Below, piece after piece: positions 10,201 through 18,502 of a DNA stretch of 52,478 nt (position 1 is its first letter; each line of letters opens with the position of its first letter). The notes beneath the pieces are model-generated. The model had not been told where the DNA came from and made no database searches. It saw only the letters and a list, made by a program, of their open reading frames with translations. Position numbers and translations under genes: made by a program. Origin of the DNA: Cytophagales bacterium (GTDB lineage Bacteria > Bacteroidota > Bacteroidia > Cytophagales > UBA9547). The stretch spans positions 1 through 52,478 of the forward strand of contig JAAFIH010000032.1 of the NCBI GenBank assembly GCA_013297755.1. The letters are read 5' to 3'.

Positions 10201-13200
10201 ATCGTGTACATTGCCATTCAAATAATTAGTTTCAGCATACACCGATTTTCCGATATTGATAGAACCAGAGCCATTGAAAACAGCAGTAGCAGCTTCGTTT
10301 TCGAGAGCAACTTTGTCGTTCATAAAGGCGTTCAATTTTTTGGTGGTGTTATTAAATGTTACGCCATAATGTGCCCAAAGCGAAGATGTGTAGGCCAAGG
10401 CAGAGGTAAATGTTTGGGTGGCCGATTTTACATATAATTTATCGTTTGCATCAAACCCAATTTCAAAAGCATCGTTTGCCGATGTTCCTTTTGAATACAC
10501 AACTTGTTTTCGTCCCAGTTCGTTTCTTCTTAACCAAAATTCTATGGTAAACGATTTGTTGTTGAGGTCTAAACCATCAGGCACAACAGAATAATCATTT
10601 ATTCCATCGTAATTTAAACTGGTATAATGGTCTATTTCTTGGCTATTCAATATACCTTTCATCGAAAAATTAAACGATGTAAGCAAGCTAGCCTCTATTG
10701 GTTCATCAAATTTAATAGAAATCTCGTCACCATTCGACAAAATACCATCAGCAGGTTGTGGTGAGCCAAACAAACGTGGTCGTTTTACGTCTTTCAACCC
10801 AGATATAATCTCGGTTGGGGTTTCGTATCTTACACCAGGCCCTACCTCGCAATTTGCTTTGGCTCTGATATCATAGTTTCTGTCTGGGAGGTTTCGCATA
10901 TCAAACAAATGTTGTGTAAATCCTGGCTCTATCCATCCTTTGATTCCTGTAAGGGTAGAATACTCGCCAGAAGTTACAATATTTGGGTTATAAAATGTTT
11001 TGTCTGTAATCCAAAGTGAAGACGAACTTGGCTTATATTGAAATGAAATAGATTTGAAATTCACAAAATTCATGTCATAATTATCCATTTTTACTACCAA
11101 AGTATCTTTTGGCGTTATATTTGTGTTGAGCACCCATTTGTCTTTTGGCATTTGAATAGATATATCAGAGCAACCAGGAATAAAATAAGCAGAAATTAAT
11201 TTTGAAACCTCTGCAGTAGGATCGCACTCAGAGCCAAAATTGATTTGTAGGTTTTCGTAATTCATTTGGCTACTCAATCCTTTTTTTACTTTTAAGATTT
11301 TTTGAATTGATTTGCCAGCAGGCACATTGATAGTTCGGCCATTGCCTATGGCACTTCCATCCAATTCTATCAAAGCACCAAAAGGATTAGATTCGTCTTC
11401 TATACTCAAAGTATAGGCCAAGTCTTCGTTTGATTCTGAATTATTAAACAAATCCACCACAAACTCGGCAGCTCTATTGGCTGGCACATTGGCCATGGTA
11501 GATTGGCGTACTTGCATATCTGGTTTTTCTATTTTGAGGGTGGCATTGTTCAAAATATGGCGTTTTGGCTCAAAATATTTGGTAGTATCATTACCTTGAT
11601 ATGGACAACTAGAAGCACCACCACGAACCAAAAATGAAGGGCTGAATCCATCTTTTGGTTTTTTTACATCTACCGACAAATATTCGTTGGCTCTGCCATC
11701 AGTGGCCTGAGCACCAGTAACATCGGCTATTTCGTAGCTAAAGGTTGTAGCTTTTGTTTCAGCACTAGAGCTTCCACTGGCTTCGGCTCTGGTGTAGGTT
11801 TTTTTCAGCGAAAATTCAAGACCAAATCCATTGAAATCGCCACCAGTTTCGCCACCTAGCGATGGACTTACAAAGAAATCAAAGGATCTAGAAGTAGATT
11901 CAGTTTTTTCGGTCGTTGAAGACGATGTATATATGCTTCCATTGTCAAAAGAAATGTTTTTTTCTAAAGTAGCTTTTACTTTTTGCTCTTCGTTTTCGGC
12001 TAATAGCGATTTCCATTCGCTCAAAGATCTATTGTAATAAAAAACGGTATCAGGCACTTGCTTGCCAGCAGGCCACGAGCTTGGAATAATTACTTTGTAG
12101 CTTGGGCCATCGCCAGCCATACCATTGACAGTAGTAGCCAAAGCTCCCCACAATTCTTTGTCGTAATTGCTAGACCCAAATTTGGGATCTGTGCGTGGCA
12201 ATTTAGAAACATATACTGGCTGAGTTATAGTGGCAGGATTGATAGATGCTGGGTTGGCAACAATCAAATTTAGATCTCGCAAACGTATCAAATCGGGCAT
12301 TAATGTTTTTTCGATGTGCGATTGCGTAAAAGTAAATGCAGTTCCAAATTTTGGTGTCATACGAATACCTACTTTTAGACCCAAAGCATAACCCAAAACG
12401 GTAGGGCCATCACAAGACACACATTCTGAGGCTGGTATCATCTCTAAATTATCAGACCTACCATAGACTATATTGGTGCCATAGCCTATAAAAACATCGC
12501 CATCACGCCCCACAAAGTTGGGTTCGCTACTGGTACTCCACGATTGGGTAGTAGTGATAGAGGTTTGGGTTTCGCCACTTTTGGTCCAAGTTTCTTCTGC
12601 CTGAAAACCAACATTTACATTGTTTTGATATTCGGTTTCTGTAATAGTACCAGCACCAACACCAGCAAAAATTTTCACTTCAACCCCCAATTTTACTTTG
12701 AGTTCGGTCTCTTGAGCCATAGTATTTTTGGCTTCCCAGGAGGTGCCACTGGATATAGTTGTTCCTTTTTCTAATGTAGTTTTACTATTAGAGCCAGGAG
12801 GGTCTCTCAAAATCGCTATGATGTCTTTGGGGCCAGTGGTTACAAAGTTATTTCCCACAGGCATACCCCCAAAAATTATTCCTTTAAATGGATCAGCAGA
12901 CCGCCAAGTAGTGCGAATATTGCCCCCCTGCCCTGACACTGCCACTACATTCATCGTTTTGGTGTAAGACAATTCTGGGAAATTAGCATTTTTGGCAGTG
13001 TTGGGCAATCCAGCATTGAATGAATATTTGGCTTTGCCATTTTTGTCTAATTCTATGGTTTGCAAATCTGTGTTTACCGCCAAATTATTGACAACTTCAA
13101 TTCTACCATCCACTACTGGCACATTATATGTGATGGCTGTATTTGCATTGATGTATTGTTCAAATAATTGAATATTAAAATCATATTTTTTGCGTTGTTC

Positions 13201-15660
13201 AAATACTGGATAACCCAACGAATACACCCCAGTAGATGTGTTGAGAAGAGGAATTACCTGGCTTATGTTTCGCACTTTGTCTGAGTAAGTATAGTTTATT
13301 TCTCCAAAAAGTTCGTCATCATTTTTAGTCAAAACCGAAATGGTGGGCACATTTCTAAGTATAAAATCATTTCTAGCATCATAAAAAAGAGAATCATAAC
13401 CCATAATAAAAGTGGTATCGCCACGTCTTACATTTCGTATTCTCAAATATTTTGATGGATTAATAGGTGGATAACCAGCCACAGTTACATTTCTAATAAT
13501 TTTACCCAAAGTATCAGCCAAGTTTTCGTTTTGTTTGATAAATTGTTGCAAATCTACTGTGATATTGGCTTCGCTGCCAAAAGTATAAGAACCCGCAGAA
13601 ACATTGGTGATTGTATATTTTTCGGGTGGTAGCATGGCTATAAACTCACCTGACACTGGATCTGGATTGACGGTTACATTTTTGGTTATAAATGCCACTC
13701 TACTACCAAAATTACGGCCTGCGTATGTTTCAATTCTACCACCTGCTACAGTTGTAGTGGCCAAATCGTACCCTTTTTGAGTGGTCATGGATATGGTAGC
13801 ATTGCCAATATTATTGACAGATTTGCCAAAACCCAATTTTTTGGCTGCCTCTACTGGCCCACCTACCACTTTGCCTACCCATTTTACACGGGTAATATCT
13901 ATCATCTCTAGGCCATTTTCATCTTTTACAAAATTATACAATTTTACAAAACCAGGCACTGTTGTTACGATTGGCTTAGGAAAACGACCCTCGTCTTTGA
14001 ATTGGTGTAAGTTTTTTTGTAATTGAATACTATGCAAACCAATAGGCACATCTACCGAAAATCGACCTAAATTATCAGATAATATCAAGGAACCAGAACC
14101 TGTAATGGCTGCTTTGCCATCAATTAATATAGAAACTCCCTCTACTGGAAAAAAAGAATCTTCATATTTTACAGTACCAGTAACTTTAAAAGAAGAGACA
14201 TCTGTAAAATTGACACTATTTTGAATAGCAGCTCCATCGCCTATGTATCTCACTACTTGTGCAGGATCAAATTGGTGTACGCCATACATGGGTGTAAATG
14301 TGTATTGGCTACCTGCGTTAGAATAAGGAAATCCAGTAACTACATAGTTTCCATTGCTATCAGTAATACCTTTGTATGATAACTGAGTACGCAGGGGCGT
14401 TATTTCGCTCCAAATAGGTTTGCCAACAAGAGTGCCATTGTTGTTGTTGAAAGTAGTGCTTTTTCTCGAAAAATCGTACATTTCGTTGCCATTTCCTTCG
14501 TTGAGTCGCCAATAACCTATCATATCAGCTTCGTTGCCACCAATATATTTATCATAATAATTTAAAATTTCGGATTTTGGCAAGGCTCGTCTAAATAAAC
14601 GAATTTCGTCTATCACGCCTTTGAAATAATCGGTTCTGGCTTGATTAGTGGCAAAAACTATGCCTGTTTCGGCAGCTGCTGGTTGTGTACCTGCCACATC
14701 AGCTATGGATATTGATTTGTTTTCGTTTACGTTGATATACAAAAACATACTATCCACTTTATATACAGCCGTTACATGAAAAAAAGTATCTACATGGGCC
14801 ACAAAAGGCAAAAATATAGTTTTATTGCTAACCCTAAAAGATATGCCTGTGGATGAATAAGTAAGTTGATAGTCTATACCTTTTTGAAAAATAGTACCAC
14901 TGTTTTTGGAATCACGTTTTACCCAAGTCTGCAAAGTAAACCCATCACGTAGCTCAAGTTCTGTATCAGAAGTGTTGTGTTCGACTCTTACAAGTTGGTT
15001 TACGCCATTAAAAGTCAAAGATTTGCCTTTGAGATTACCATCAGTTTCGGCCGAAACTACTACCCCTTCTACTGCACTACCGCCAGCAAACGTAATGCGG
15101 CCAGAGGCTGTACCAAAAGGAAACGAAAAACCAATGCCTTCAGAATGGTTGATCAATGGGATTTTCATGCCATCGGCAATACCTTGTAGGAAAATAGTGT
15201 ATTTATATAATGTGCCTTTTTCGGCAAATTCGTCTCTAAAAGAGTTTTGTTCGCCTGGTATATTTCCTACCAAAATCGAATCGCCAGTAGTGCCAAGCTG
15301 TTTTCTATAAATTTGAATGCGAGAAATACGATCTTGAGAAGCTATAATATTCCATTGCAAAATAACATATTCTGAAAAATAGCCTTTTGATACAGTAATA
15401 TGTTTATCTAATACTCTAGGGAAAAACGAAACTCCATAAGGCACGCCACAAAGGGCATCGCCAACTCCATCGATAGTAGCAAAACGCCTCGAGGCCAATG
15501 GGTCGCCATTAAAGTAGATAAAATCTTGTTTGGGTGGAGTAGCAGTTTGCACTGCTTTTTGATAACCACTTATGTAGCCAATGCTATATGGGGTTTCGAG
15601 TTGAGCAATAATTGTGTTTGATAATCCTAAAAAACACAACAATATGAGTATCTTTTTCAT
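7288..15660 (-). CDS. Giant multidomain T9SS-secreted LamG surface protein
   Basis: A 2790-aa secreted protein. The ATG at 15660 gives signal peptide MKKILILLCFLGLSNTIIAQ; a TTG two codons earlier is not preferred. Visible parts: fibronectin III-like region (about 92-165); three laminin-G/concanavalin A-like domains (about 212-375, 1680-1830, 1885-2055) with F-T-[LI]-[QE]-x-W signatures; a carboxypeptidase-regulatory-like stretch near 430-560; a Ser/Thr-rich strand region (about 960-1080) recalling aerolysin/ETX pore-former stems; modules at about 2288-2400 and 2592-2700 related to the N-terminal module of the adjacent adhesin; two GWNW repeats (about 2413 and 2508); and a C-terminal Por-secretion type A sorting domain from about 2710 (YPIPSKKG... 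SLPSGIYNVIV). It follows the collar-domain gene by 32 bp. Likely cell-surface or released adhesin; the ligand is unknown, sugar or protein binding by LamG being the usual possibility. Confidence 0.88.
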   Translation of the reverse strand: MKKILILLCFLGLSNTIIAQLETPYSIGYISGYQKAVQTATPPKQDFIYFNGDPLASRRFATIDGVGDALCGVPYGVSFFPRVLDKHITVSKGYFSEYVILQWNIIASQDRISRIQIYRKQLGTTGDSILVGNIPGEQNSFRDEFAEKGTLYKYTIFLQGIADGMKIPLINHSEGIGFSFPFGTASGRITFAGGSAVEGVVVSAETDGNLKGKSLTFNGVNQLVRVEHNTSDTELELRDGFTLQTWVKRDSKNSGTIFQKGIDYQLTYSSTGISFRVSNKTIFLPFVAHVDTFFHVTAVYKVDSMFLYINVNENKSISIADVAGTQPAAAETGIVFATNQARTDYFKGVIDEIRLFRRALPKSEILNYYDKYIGGNEADMIGYWRLNEGNGNEMYDFSRKSTTFNNNNGTLVGKPIWSEITPLRTQLSYKGITDSNGNYVVTGFPYSNAGSQYTFTPMYGVHQFDPAQVVRYIGDGAAIQNSVNFTDVSSFKVTGTVKYEDSFFPVEGVSILIDGKAAITGSGSLILSDNLGRFSVDVPIGLHSIQLQKNLHQFKDEGRFPKPIVTTVPGFVKLYNFVKDENGLEMIDITRVKWVGKVVGGPVEAAKKLGFGKSVNNIGNATISMTTQKGYDLATTTVAGGRIETYAGRNFGSRVAFITKNVTVNPDPVSGEFIAMLPPEKYTITNVSAGSYTFGSEANITVDLQQFIKQNENLADTLGKIIRNVTVAGYPPINPSKYLRIRNVRRGDTTFIMGYDSLFYDARNDFILRNVPTISVLTKNDDELFGEINYTYSDKVRNISQVIPLLNTSTGVYSLGYPVFEQRKKYDFNIQLFEQYINANTAITYNVPVVDGRIEVVNNLAVNTDLQTIELDKNGKAKYSFNAGLPNTAKNANFPELSYTKTMNVVAVSGQGGNIRTTWRSADPFKGIIFGGMPVGNNFVTTGPKDIIAILRDPPGSNSKTTLEKGTTISSGTSWEAKNTMAQETELKVKLGVEVKIFAGVGAGTITETEYQNNVNVGFQAEETWTKSGETQTSITTTQSWSTSSEPNFVGRDGDVFIGYGTNIVYGRSDNLEMIPASECVSCDGPTVLGYALGLKVGIRMTPKFGTAFTFTQSHIEKTLMPDLIRLRDLNLIVANPASINPATITQPVYVSKLPRTDPKFGSSNYDKELWGALATTVNGMAGDGPSYKVIIPSSWPAGKQVPDTVFYYNRSLSEWKSLLAENEEQKVKATLEKNISFDNGSIYTSSSTTEKTESTSRSFDFFVSPSLGGETGGDFNGFGLEFSLKKTYTRAEASGSSSAETKATTFSYEIADVTGAQATDGRANEYLSVDVKKPKDGFSPSFLVRGGASSCPYQGNDTTKYFEPKRHILNNATLKIEKPDMQVRQSTMANVPANRAAEFVVDLFNNSESNEDLAYTLSIEDESNPFGALIELDGSAIGNGRTINVPAGKSIQKILKVKKGLSSQMNYENLQINFGSECDPTAEVSKLISAYFIPGCSDISIQMPKDKWVLNTNITPKDTLVVKMDNYDMNFVNFKSISFQYKPSSSSLWITDKTFYNPNIVTSGEYSTLTGIKGWIEPGFTQHLFDMRNLPDRNYDIRAKANCEVGPGVRYETPTEIISGLKDVKRPRLFGSPQPADGILSNGDEISIKFDEPIEASLLTSFNFSMKGILNSQEIDHYTSLNYDGINDYSVVPDGLDLNNKSFTIEFWLRRNELGRKQVVYSKGTSANDAFEIGFDANDKLYVKSATQTFTSALAYTSSLWAHYGVTFNNTTKKLNAFMNDKVALENEAATAVFNGSGSINIGKSVYAETNYLNGNVHDLRIWNDVKSGDNIYANMYASLNGSEVNLAGYWPMNEADGTKALDKANSRHATLFNDWLVEPKGKSYQFDGTSDRLTLKTDASVTISNEMDYTIEFWFNSAANQTNAVMFGSGKADGTDIFNKKENSLVIGFNENGKIYVMNNNYVLLQTNDVMYNDNNWHHVALTVNRNANAVLVVNGREVAAAPSTNFGGLAGVNMYLGARGYKTSTLATSYDKYFNGKIDEVRIWKMSKKINQILLDKNAKLTGTEIGLVAYYPFENYVESSGIKISEPTIFDQWINRLPNSVNAGSLSISGANPTYSNDAPNIKDARPLRNVDFDFVVNNDMIIFTPATSMLDDIEKTTLEITVDRVEDKNENRLASAISWSAYIDRNQLKWGEVKISKSKKLYAPMTFTVEIKNNGGTQQNYTIENIPAWLRVSPASGTLAPRASSILTFTVFEGQNVGYYSQDLYLSGNFRFKEKLPFDLRVYEQEPIWTVDKTKFQYSMNVIGTIKINGILSTDSYDKIGVFVNGECRGVARPVYFEKLDKYLVFLDIYSNNEFGDSLKFQVFNAQKGVVYDDVLPEMTFETNALSGTISMPTEFTTDDSFLRTLNFSSGWNWVSINLNSPNNSSVAKFFKKLSPSVGDLIKSKTDFDQFNDGLGWLGSLSMKGGLKPGEMYMVKTQNPHNFVYKGSRVAPADVVITLTGGWNWIGYVPDLNYTLEEIFASINPSDGDVVKSQNAFAVYDTRLGWIGTLQYLSQGRGYLYRSAKTATLTYPSFGGSSSRTEAEEKPVYWKVNYANYPTNMSVVVSVAGIAPNEASSLGVFDTQTVCGATYMNNSNLYFLTINTKEDTENKLTFKYENGSGDIYEAHEQLSFSQNEIVGSPSNPYILHLRLAELTSANQKLADSFNATIYPIPSKKGVNWNLKVSGTIAQYITLSVYNSLGVLVKSEKVKSFGISNISTESLPSGIYNVIVSDGIKVKNIKTIVE

Positions 15661-15692
15661 ATTCAATGGGTGATGAAATGTGAAAAAGAAAA

Positions 15693-16643
15693 TTAATATT
15701 TGATGATATAATATACAGATACGTTCACTGGACGAGTTTCTGCACCACCAGTACTAGATATAGTATGTGTGTGATTGCCAGAACCTCCCATTGATAGTGA
15801 TGCCATAGCTCTAACATTAATTTCACCAGTAGAAACATCTAAAGAACCAGGAGTATTATTTCCATCCATTTGAACAACACCAAAAGCGGTTCCATTTACA
15901 TTTGTAGTATGTGTATGATCGCCATCAGAAGAGTTTGTATGCGAATGAGAAATGATTTCTTCTCTTTGCAGCGTGCCAACAGTGTTTCCTGTGTTTCCAC
16001 CAGTGTTTACAGCACTTCTAATAGTTTTATTTTTATCTCTATCTGCTGTTTCATCTACGCCTCTCAAAAATAAACCTCTCATATCTGGCACGTTGAACTG
16101 GGTAGAGTTGCCCCCCCACGAGTTACCAAGGGCATCAGAAAGTTCTTTGTAATCTGCTTTGTTGTAGGTTGTGCCATCGCATACCAAATAACCCAATGGA
16201 ATATTGGTTTTGAGACCTGCATAGGCTATAACAGTGCCTACGGGTACGCCATTGCCTGCTGTGCGGGCATAAGGCACAGACAAAAGTTCTATATCATTGA
16301 TGGTACTCCAGTTGGTGGAGCTTGTTTTTACCTCTACTTTGAGCCAATAATTGACACGAGAAAAGGGCAATTTACCAAAAGAAGTTAAAGCCTTGGAGCC
16401 AACTACGGCCGAAAAAATACCATAAGCATCTGTGGTTAGATTATGGGTTTCTGTATAATCAATTTGAGCAGGCAGCCCAGTAGGATACAGCGAATATTTG
16501 ACCTGAACAGCCTTATTACCCAAAGCACTACCAGCCTCGTCTCGGGCATAGCCTTGGAAATTGAAACCTTTTTGGTCTTGGAATTGAGCTTGAGCTGCAA
16601 CTACTAAGAAAGAAGTAGCTATTGTGAAGATAATTTTTTTCAT
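15693..16643 (-). CDS. Secreted phage-tail-collar domain protein
   Basis: A 316-aa protein with signal peptide MKKIIFTIATSFLVVAAQAQ. The first half (FNFQGYARDEAGSAL... VPYARTA) is a beta-rich domain common at the start of Bacteroidetes surface proteins. From about residue 132 (GVPVGTVIAYAG) to the end it matches the phage tail collar family: LGYLVCDGTTYNKADY, FNVPDMRGLFLRGVDE, then His-rich HSHTNSSDGDHTHT and GNHTHTISSTGG. No T9SS C-terminal domain is seen. It is the first gene of the leftward surface cluster, 32 bp ahead of the giant LamG gene, and there are no other phage structural genes nearby, so it looks like a domesticated host protein rather than prophage. The function in the cell envelope is unknown. 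Confidence 0.82.
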   Translation of the reverse strand: MKKIIFTIATSFLVVAAQAQFQDQKGFNFQGYARDEAGSALGNKAVQVKYSLYPTGLPAQIDYTETHNLTTDAYGIFSAVVGSKALTSFGKLPFSRVNYWLKVEVKTSSTNWSTINDIELLSVPYARTAGNGVPVGTVIAYAGLKTNIPLGYLVCDGTTYNKADYKELSDALGNSWGGNSTQFNVPDMRGLFLRGVDETADRDKNKTIRSAVNTGGNTGNTVGTLQREEIISHSHTNSSDGDHTHTTNVNGTAFGVVQMDGNNTPGSLDVSTGEINVRAMASLSMGGSGNHTHTISSTGGAETRPVNVSVYYIIKY

Positions 16644-17078
16644 GGGTATTAAATTTATAGTTTACAAAAAGCGAGAAGATTTTAAATACAGACTGGTTTG
16701 AATAGTTACAAAAAACTATAAGTAAAAAATACAAAAAAAATTAAAAATATAACATAAATGCTACATTGACATATTTTTTCATATTAATTATCATTTGAGT
16801 TTATATGTTGATAAAATTTTATACAAATAAATGTAAAAAATAATGAAAAAGTAACTATTAATAGCGTATTTTTTTAAAAATTTATTTCAAAAAAATCATA
16901 ACTGACTGATTATCAACGAATTAGCAAAAGATGACGAGATACTAAAAATTGAATTAAAATGTTTTAAAAAATTGAAGTTAAAATTAAAGTTAAAAAATTT
17001 ATAATAAATTAATGCAAAAAAATCAAAAACCTAACTTTAAAATCTTAAAATTATTTCTGCTGGTCAAACGTTTTTATG
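16644..17078. other. AT-rich intergenic DNA without a visible gene
   Basis: Very AT-rich sequence upstream of the leftward collar gene. It should hold that gene's promoter, but no clean TTTG-N19-TANNTTTG match was found; a weak TTTG-N20-TATTTAAA lies on the minus strand just upstream. No open frame with coding character is seen on either strand. Confidence 0.4.
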
Positions 17079-17194
17079 GTTATTTTAAAATAAATAACTG
17101 TTTTTTAAGCCCCAACCCAATTTCTGTTACGATGCCACAGAATCCAAAAGGGAGGGGCTTTTGAGACTAATAATTTTTAAAGTAAAATTTTAAC
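17079..17194 (-). repeat. Dispersed inverted-repeat element, copy B
   Basis: Contains the shared core at 17107-17162: on the plus strand AAGCCCCAACCCAATTTCTG, then GATGCCACAGAATCC and AAAGGGAGGGGCTT. The core folds into a hairpin through AAGCCCC/GGGGCTT and TTCTGT/ACAGAA. Flanking AT-rich arms (GTTATTTTAAAA on the left, TAAAATTTTAAC on the right) are loosely complementary, giving boundaries close to those of the 118-bp copies. Confidence 0.65.
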
Positions 17195-17203
17195 ATTATA
17201 AAC

Positions 17204-17294
17204 CAATGTCGTTTATTTAAAAATCCGATTAACTTTCTCTTTTGGAGAAAGAATAAGATAGAGGCAATAAAATATGCTTAATTAAACGACATTG
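17204..17294. mobile_element. Miniature inverted-repeat element (family 2), 91 bp
   Basis: Perfect 12-bp terminal inverted repeats CAATGTCGTTTA and TAAACGACATTG bound 91 bp with an internal hairpin CTTTCT...AGAAAG. Flanks ATTATAAAC (17195-17203) and ATTATCAAC (17296-17304) match at 8 of 9 positions and look like a target-site duplication. The interior near the right end resembles the longer copy at 24973-25174. It has no coding capacity, so it would need a transposase from elsewhere. Confidence 0.75.
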
Positions 17295-17485
17295 TATTAT
17301 CAACCAAAATAATTTTTAATTACTTTTTCACTGCTATTTATGATTTACATACAAAATGACAAAAAAATAATGTAATATTTTTTATAGGAAAGTAAAAAAA
17401 ACCATATCAATGTTAATAGTAAAATTAATAATTAATGTAACTTAAATACATCAAAATTAATATAAAACCAAAATTTACAAAATAC

Positions 17486-17517
17486 TTGCATATTAGATTA
17501 TCTTATGCGTATTTTTG
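17486..17517 (+). promoter_or_regulatory. Bacteroidetes-type promoter before batB
   Basis: TTG at 17486-17488 and TATTTTTG at 17510-17517 fit the Bacteroidetes -33/-7 pattern (TTTG, about 19-21 nt, TANNTTTG). The -7 element ends 10 bp before the batB start codon, implying a very short leader. Confidence 0.5.
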
Positions 17518-17527
17518 TATCTAGATT

Positions 17528-18502
17528 ATGATGACGTTTCAAAAACTTCCTGGACTTTTTGAGTTTATACTTATTGGTGTAATAGGTTTTTTTTATTTTT
17601 GGTACATAGCACGCATTTCGTATGCAGCCATTATTTTGAGAACAAGTTTTAGGTCTGTTTTCAAAAAATTAATCCTTCGTTCAATTTATTTTTCATTAAT
17701 CATACTTTCATTATTGGCGCCATCGTTTGGCGATGTCAAAAAAGAAATAAAATCTATTGGAAAAGACATCTATTTTTTGGTCGATTTATCTAATTCTATG
17801 AATGTGAGAGATATAGAGCCATCAAGGTTGGATAAAGTAAAGTTTGAACTTAAAAAAATTACTGAATCTTTTTCTTCTGATAGAATAGGGTTGATTATAT
17901 TTTCGTCTGAAGCCTTTGTGCAATGTCCACTCACTTTTGATTTGGGTGCATTGAGCGTTTTTATAGAAACTTTAAATACAAACTTGGTGCCTTCGGCTGG
18001 CACAGACTTTGCTCCAGCCATAGATATGGCACTCAAAAGATTTAAAAACGCTGATCTAAACGATGGAAACGAGCCTAAATCTAAGATTTTGATTCTTATT
18101 TCTGATGGCGAAGACTTTGGCGAAGACACCGAAGACTTGGTAGAAAAATTAGATGACGACAATATAAAGCTATTTGCACTTGGCATAGGTACCGAAACTG
18201 GTGGTAGAGTGCCATCTGAAAATGGATTTAAAAGAGACGAAAATGGAGAAATAGCCACAAGTAAACTCAATGCTACTGCCCTAAAAAAACTAGCCAATAT
18301 TACTGGTGCAAAATATTATGAAATTACCGACCAAAAAAACGAAGTACCTAAACTAATTTCTGATATTAGTAATATTGAAGGAGAATTAAGAGAAATAAAA
18401 ACGGTAGATACCTCTGCCAATAAATATTTTTATTTCCTTTTTGTGGCTCTTATTTTGATTGTTTTGGATATTTTAATAACTGTAAAAGTTATAAAATTAT
18501 GA
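17528..18502 (+). CDS. batB: BatB-like von Willebrand factor A membrane protein
   Basis: A 324-aa inner-membrane protein with two N-terminal membrane segments (about 10-35 and 48-68), a von Willebrand A domain (about 78-290), and one C-terminal segment (about 303-323). The metal-dependent adhesion site is intact: D86-L-S88-N-S90, then T159-D160 in AGTDFAPAID and D in ISDGEDFG. This is the architecture of BatA/BatB of the Bacteroides aerotolerance operon, thought to form an envelope complex linked to stress resistance. The next gene overlaps its stop by ATGA and is BatC-like, which points to BatB. The usual partners MoxR, DUF58, BatA, BatD and BatE are not adjacent in this window. Confidence 0.85.
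   Translation: MMTFQKLPGLFEFILIGVIGFFYFWYIARISYAAIILRTSFRSVFKKLILRSIYFSLIILSLLAPSFGDVKKEIKSIGKDIYFLVDLSNSMNVRDIEPSRLDKVKFELKKITESFSSDRIGLIIFSSEAFVQCPLTFDLGALSVFIETLNTNLVPSAGTDFAPAIDMALKRFKNADLNDGNEPKSKILILISDGEDFGEDTEDLVEKLDDDNIKLFALGIGTETGGRVPSENGFKRDENGEIATSKLNATALKKLANITGAKYYEITDQKNEVPKLISDISNIEGELREIKTVDTSANKYFYFLFVALILIVLDILITVKVIKL

Noticed and set aside
17770-18297. 175-aa antisense frame opposite batB
   Set aside because: The sense strand has a complete von Willebrand A domain; the antisense peptide has no recognisable features.
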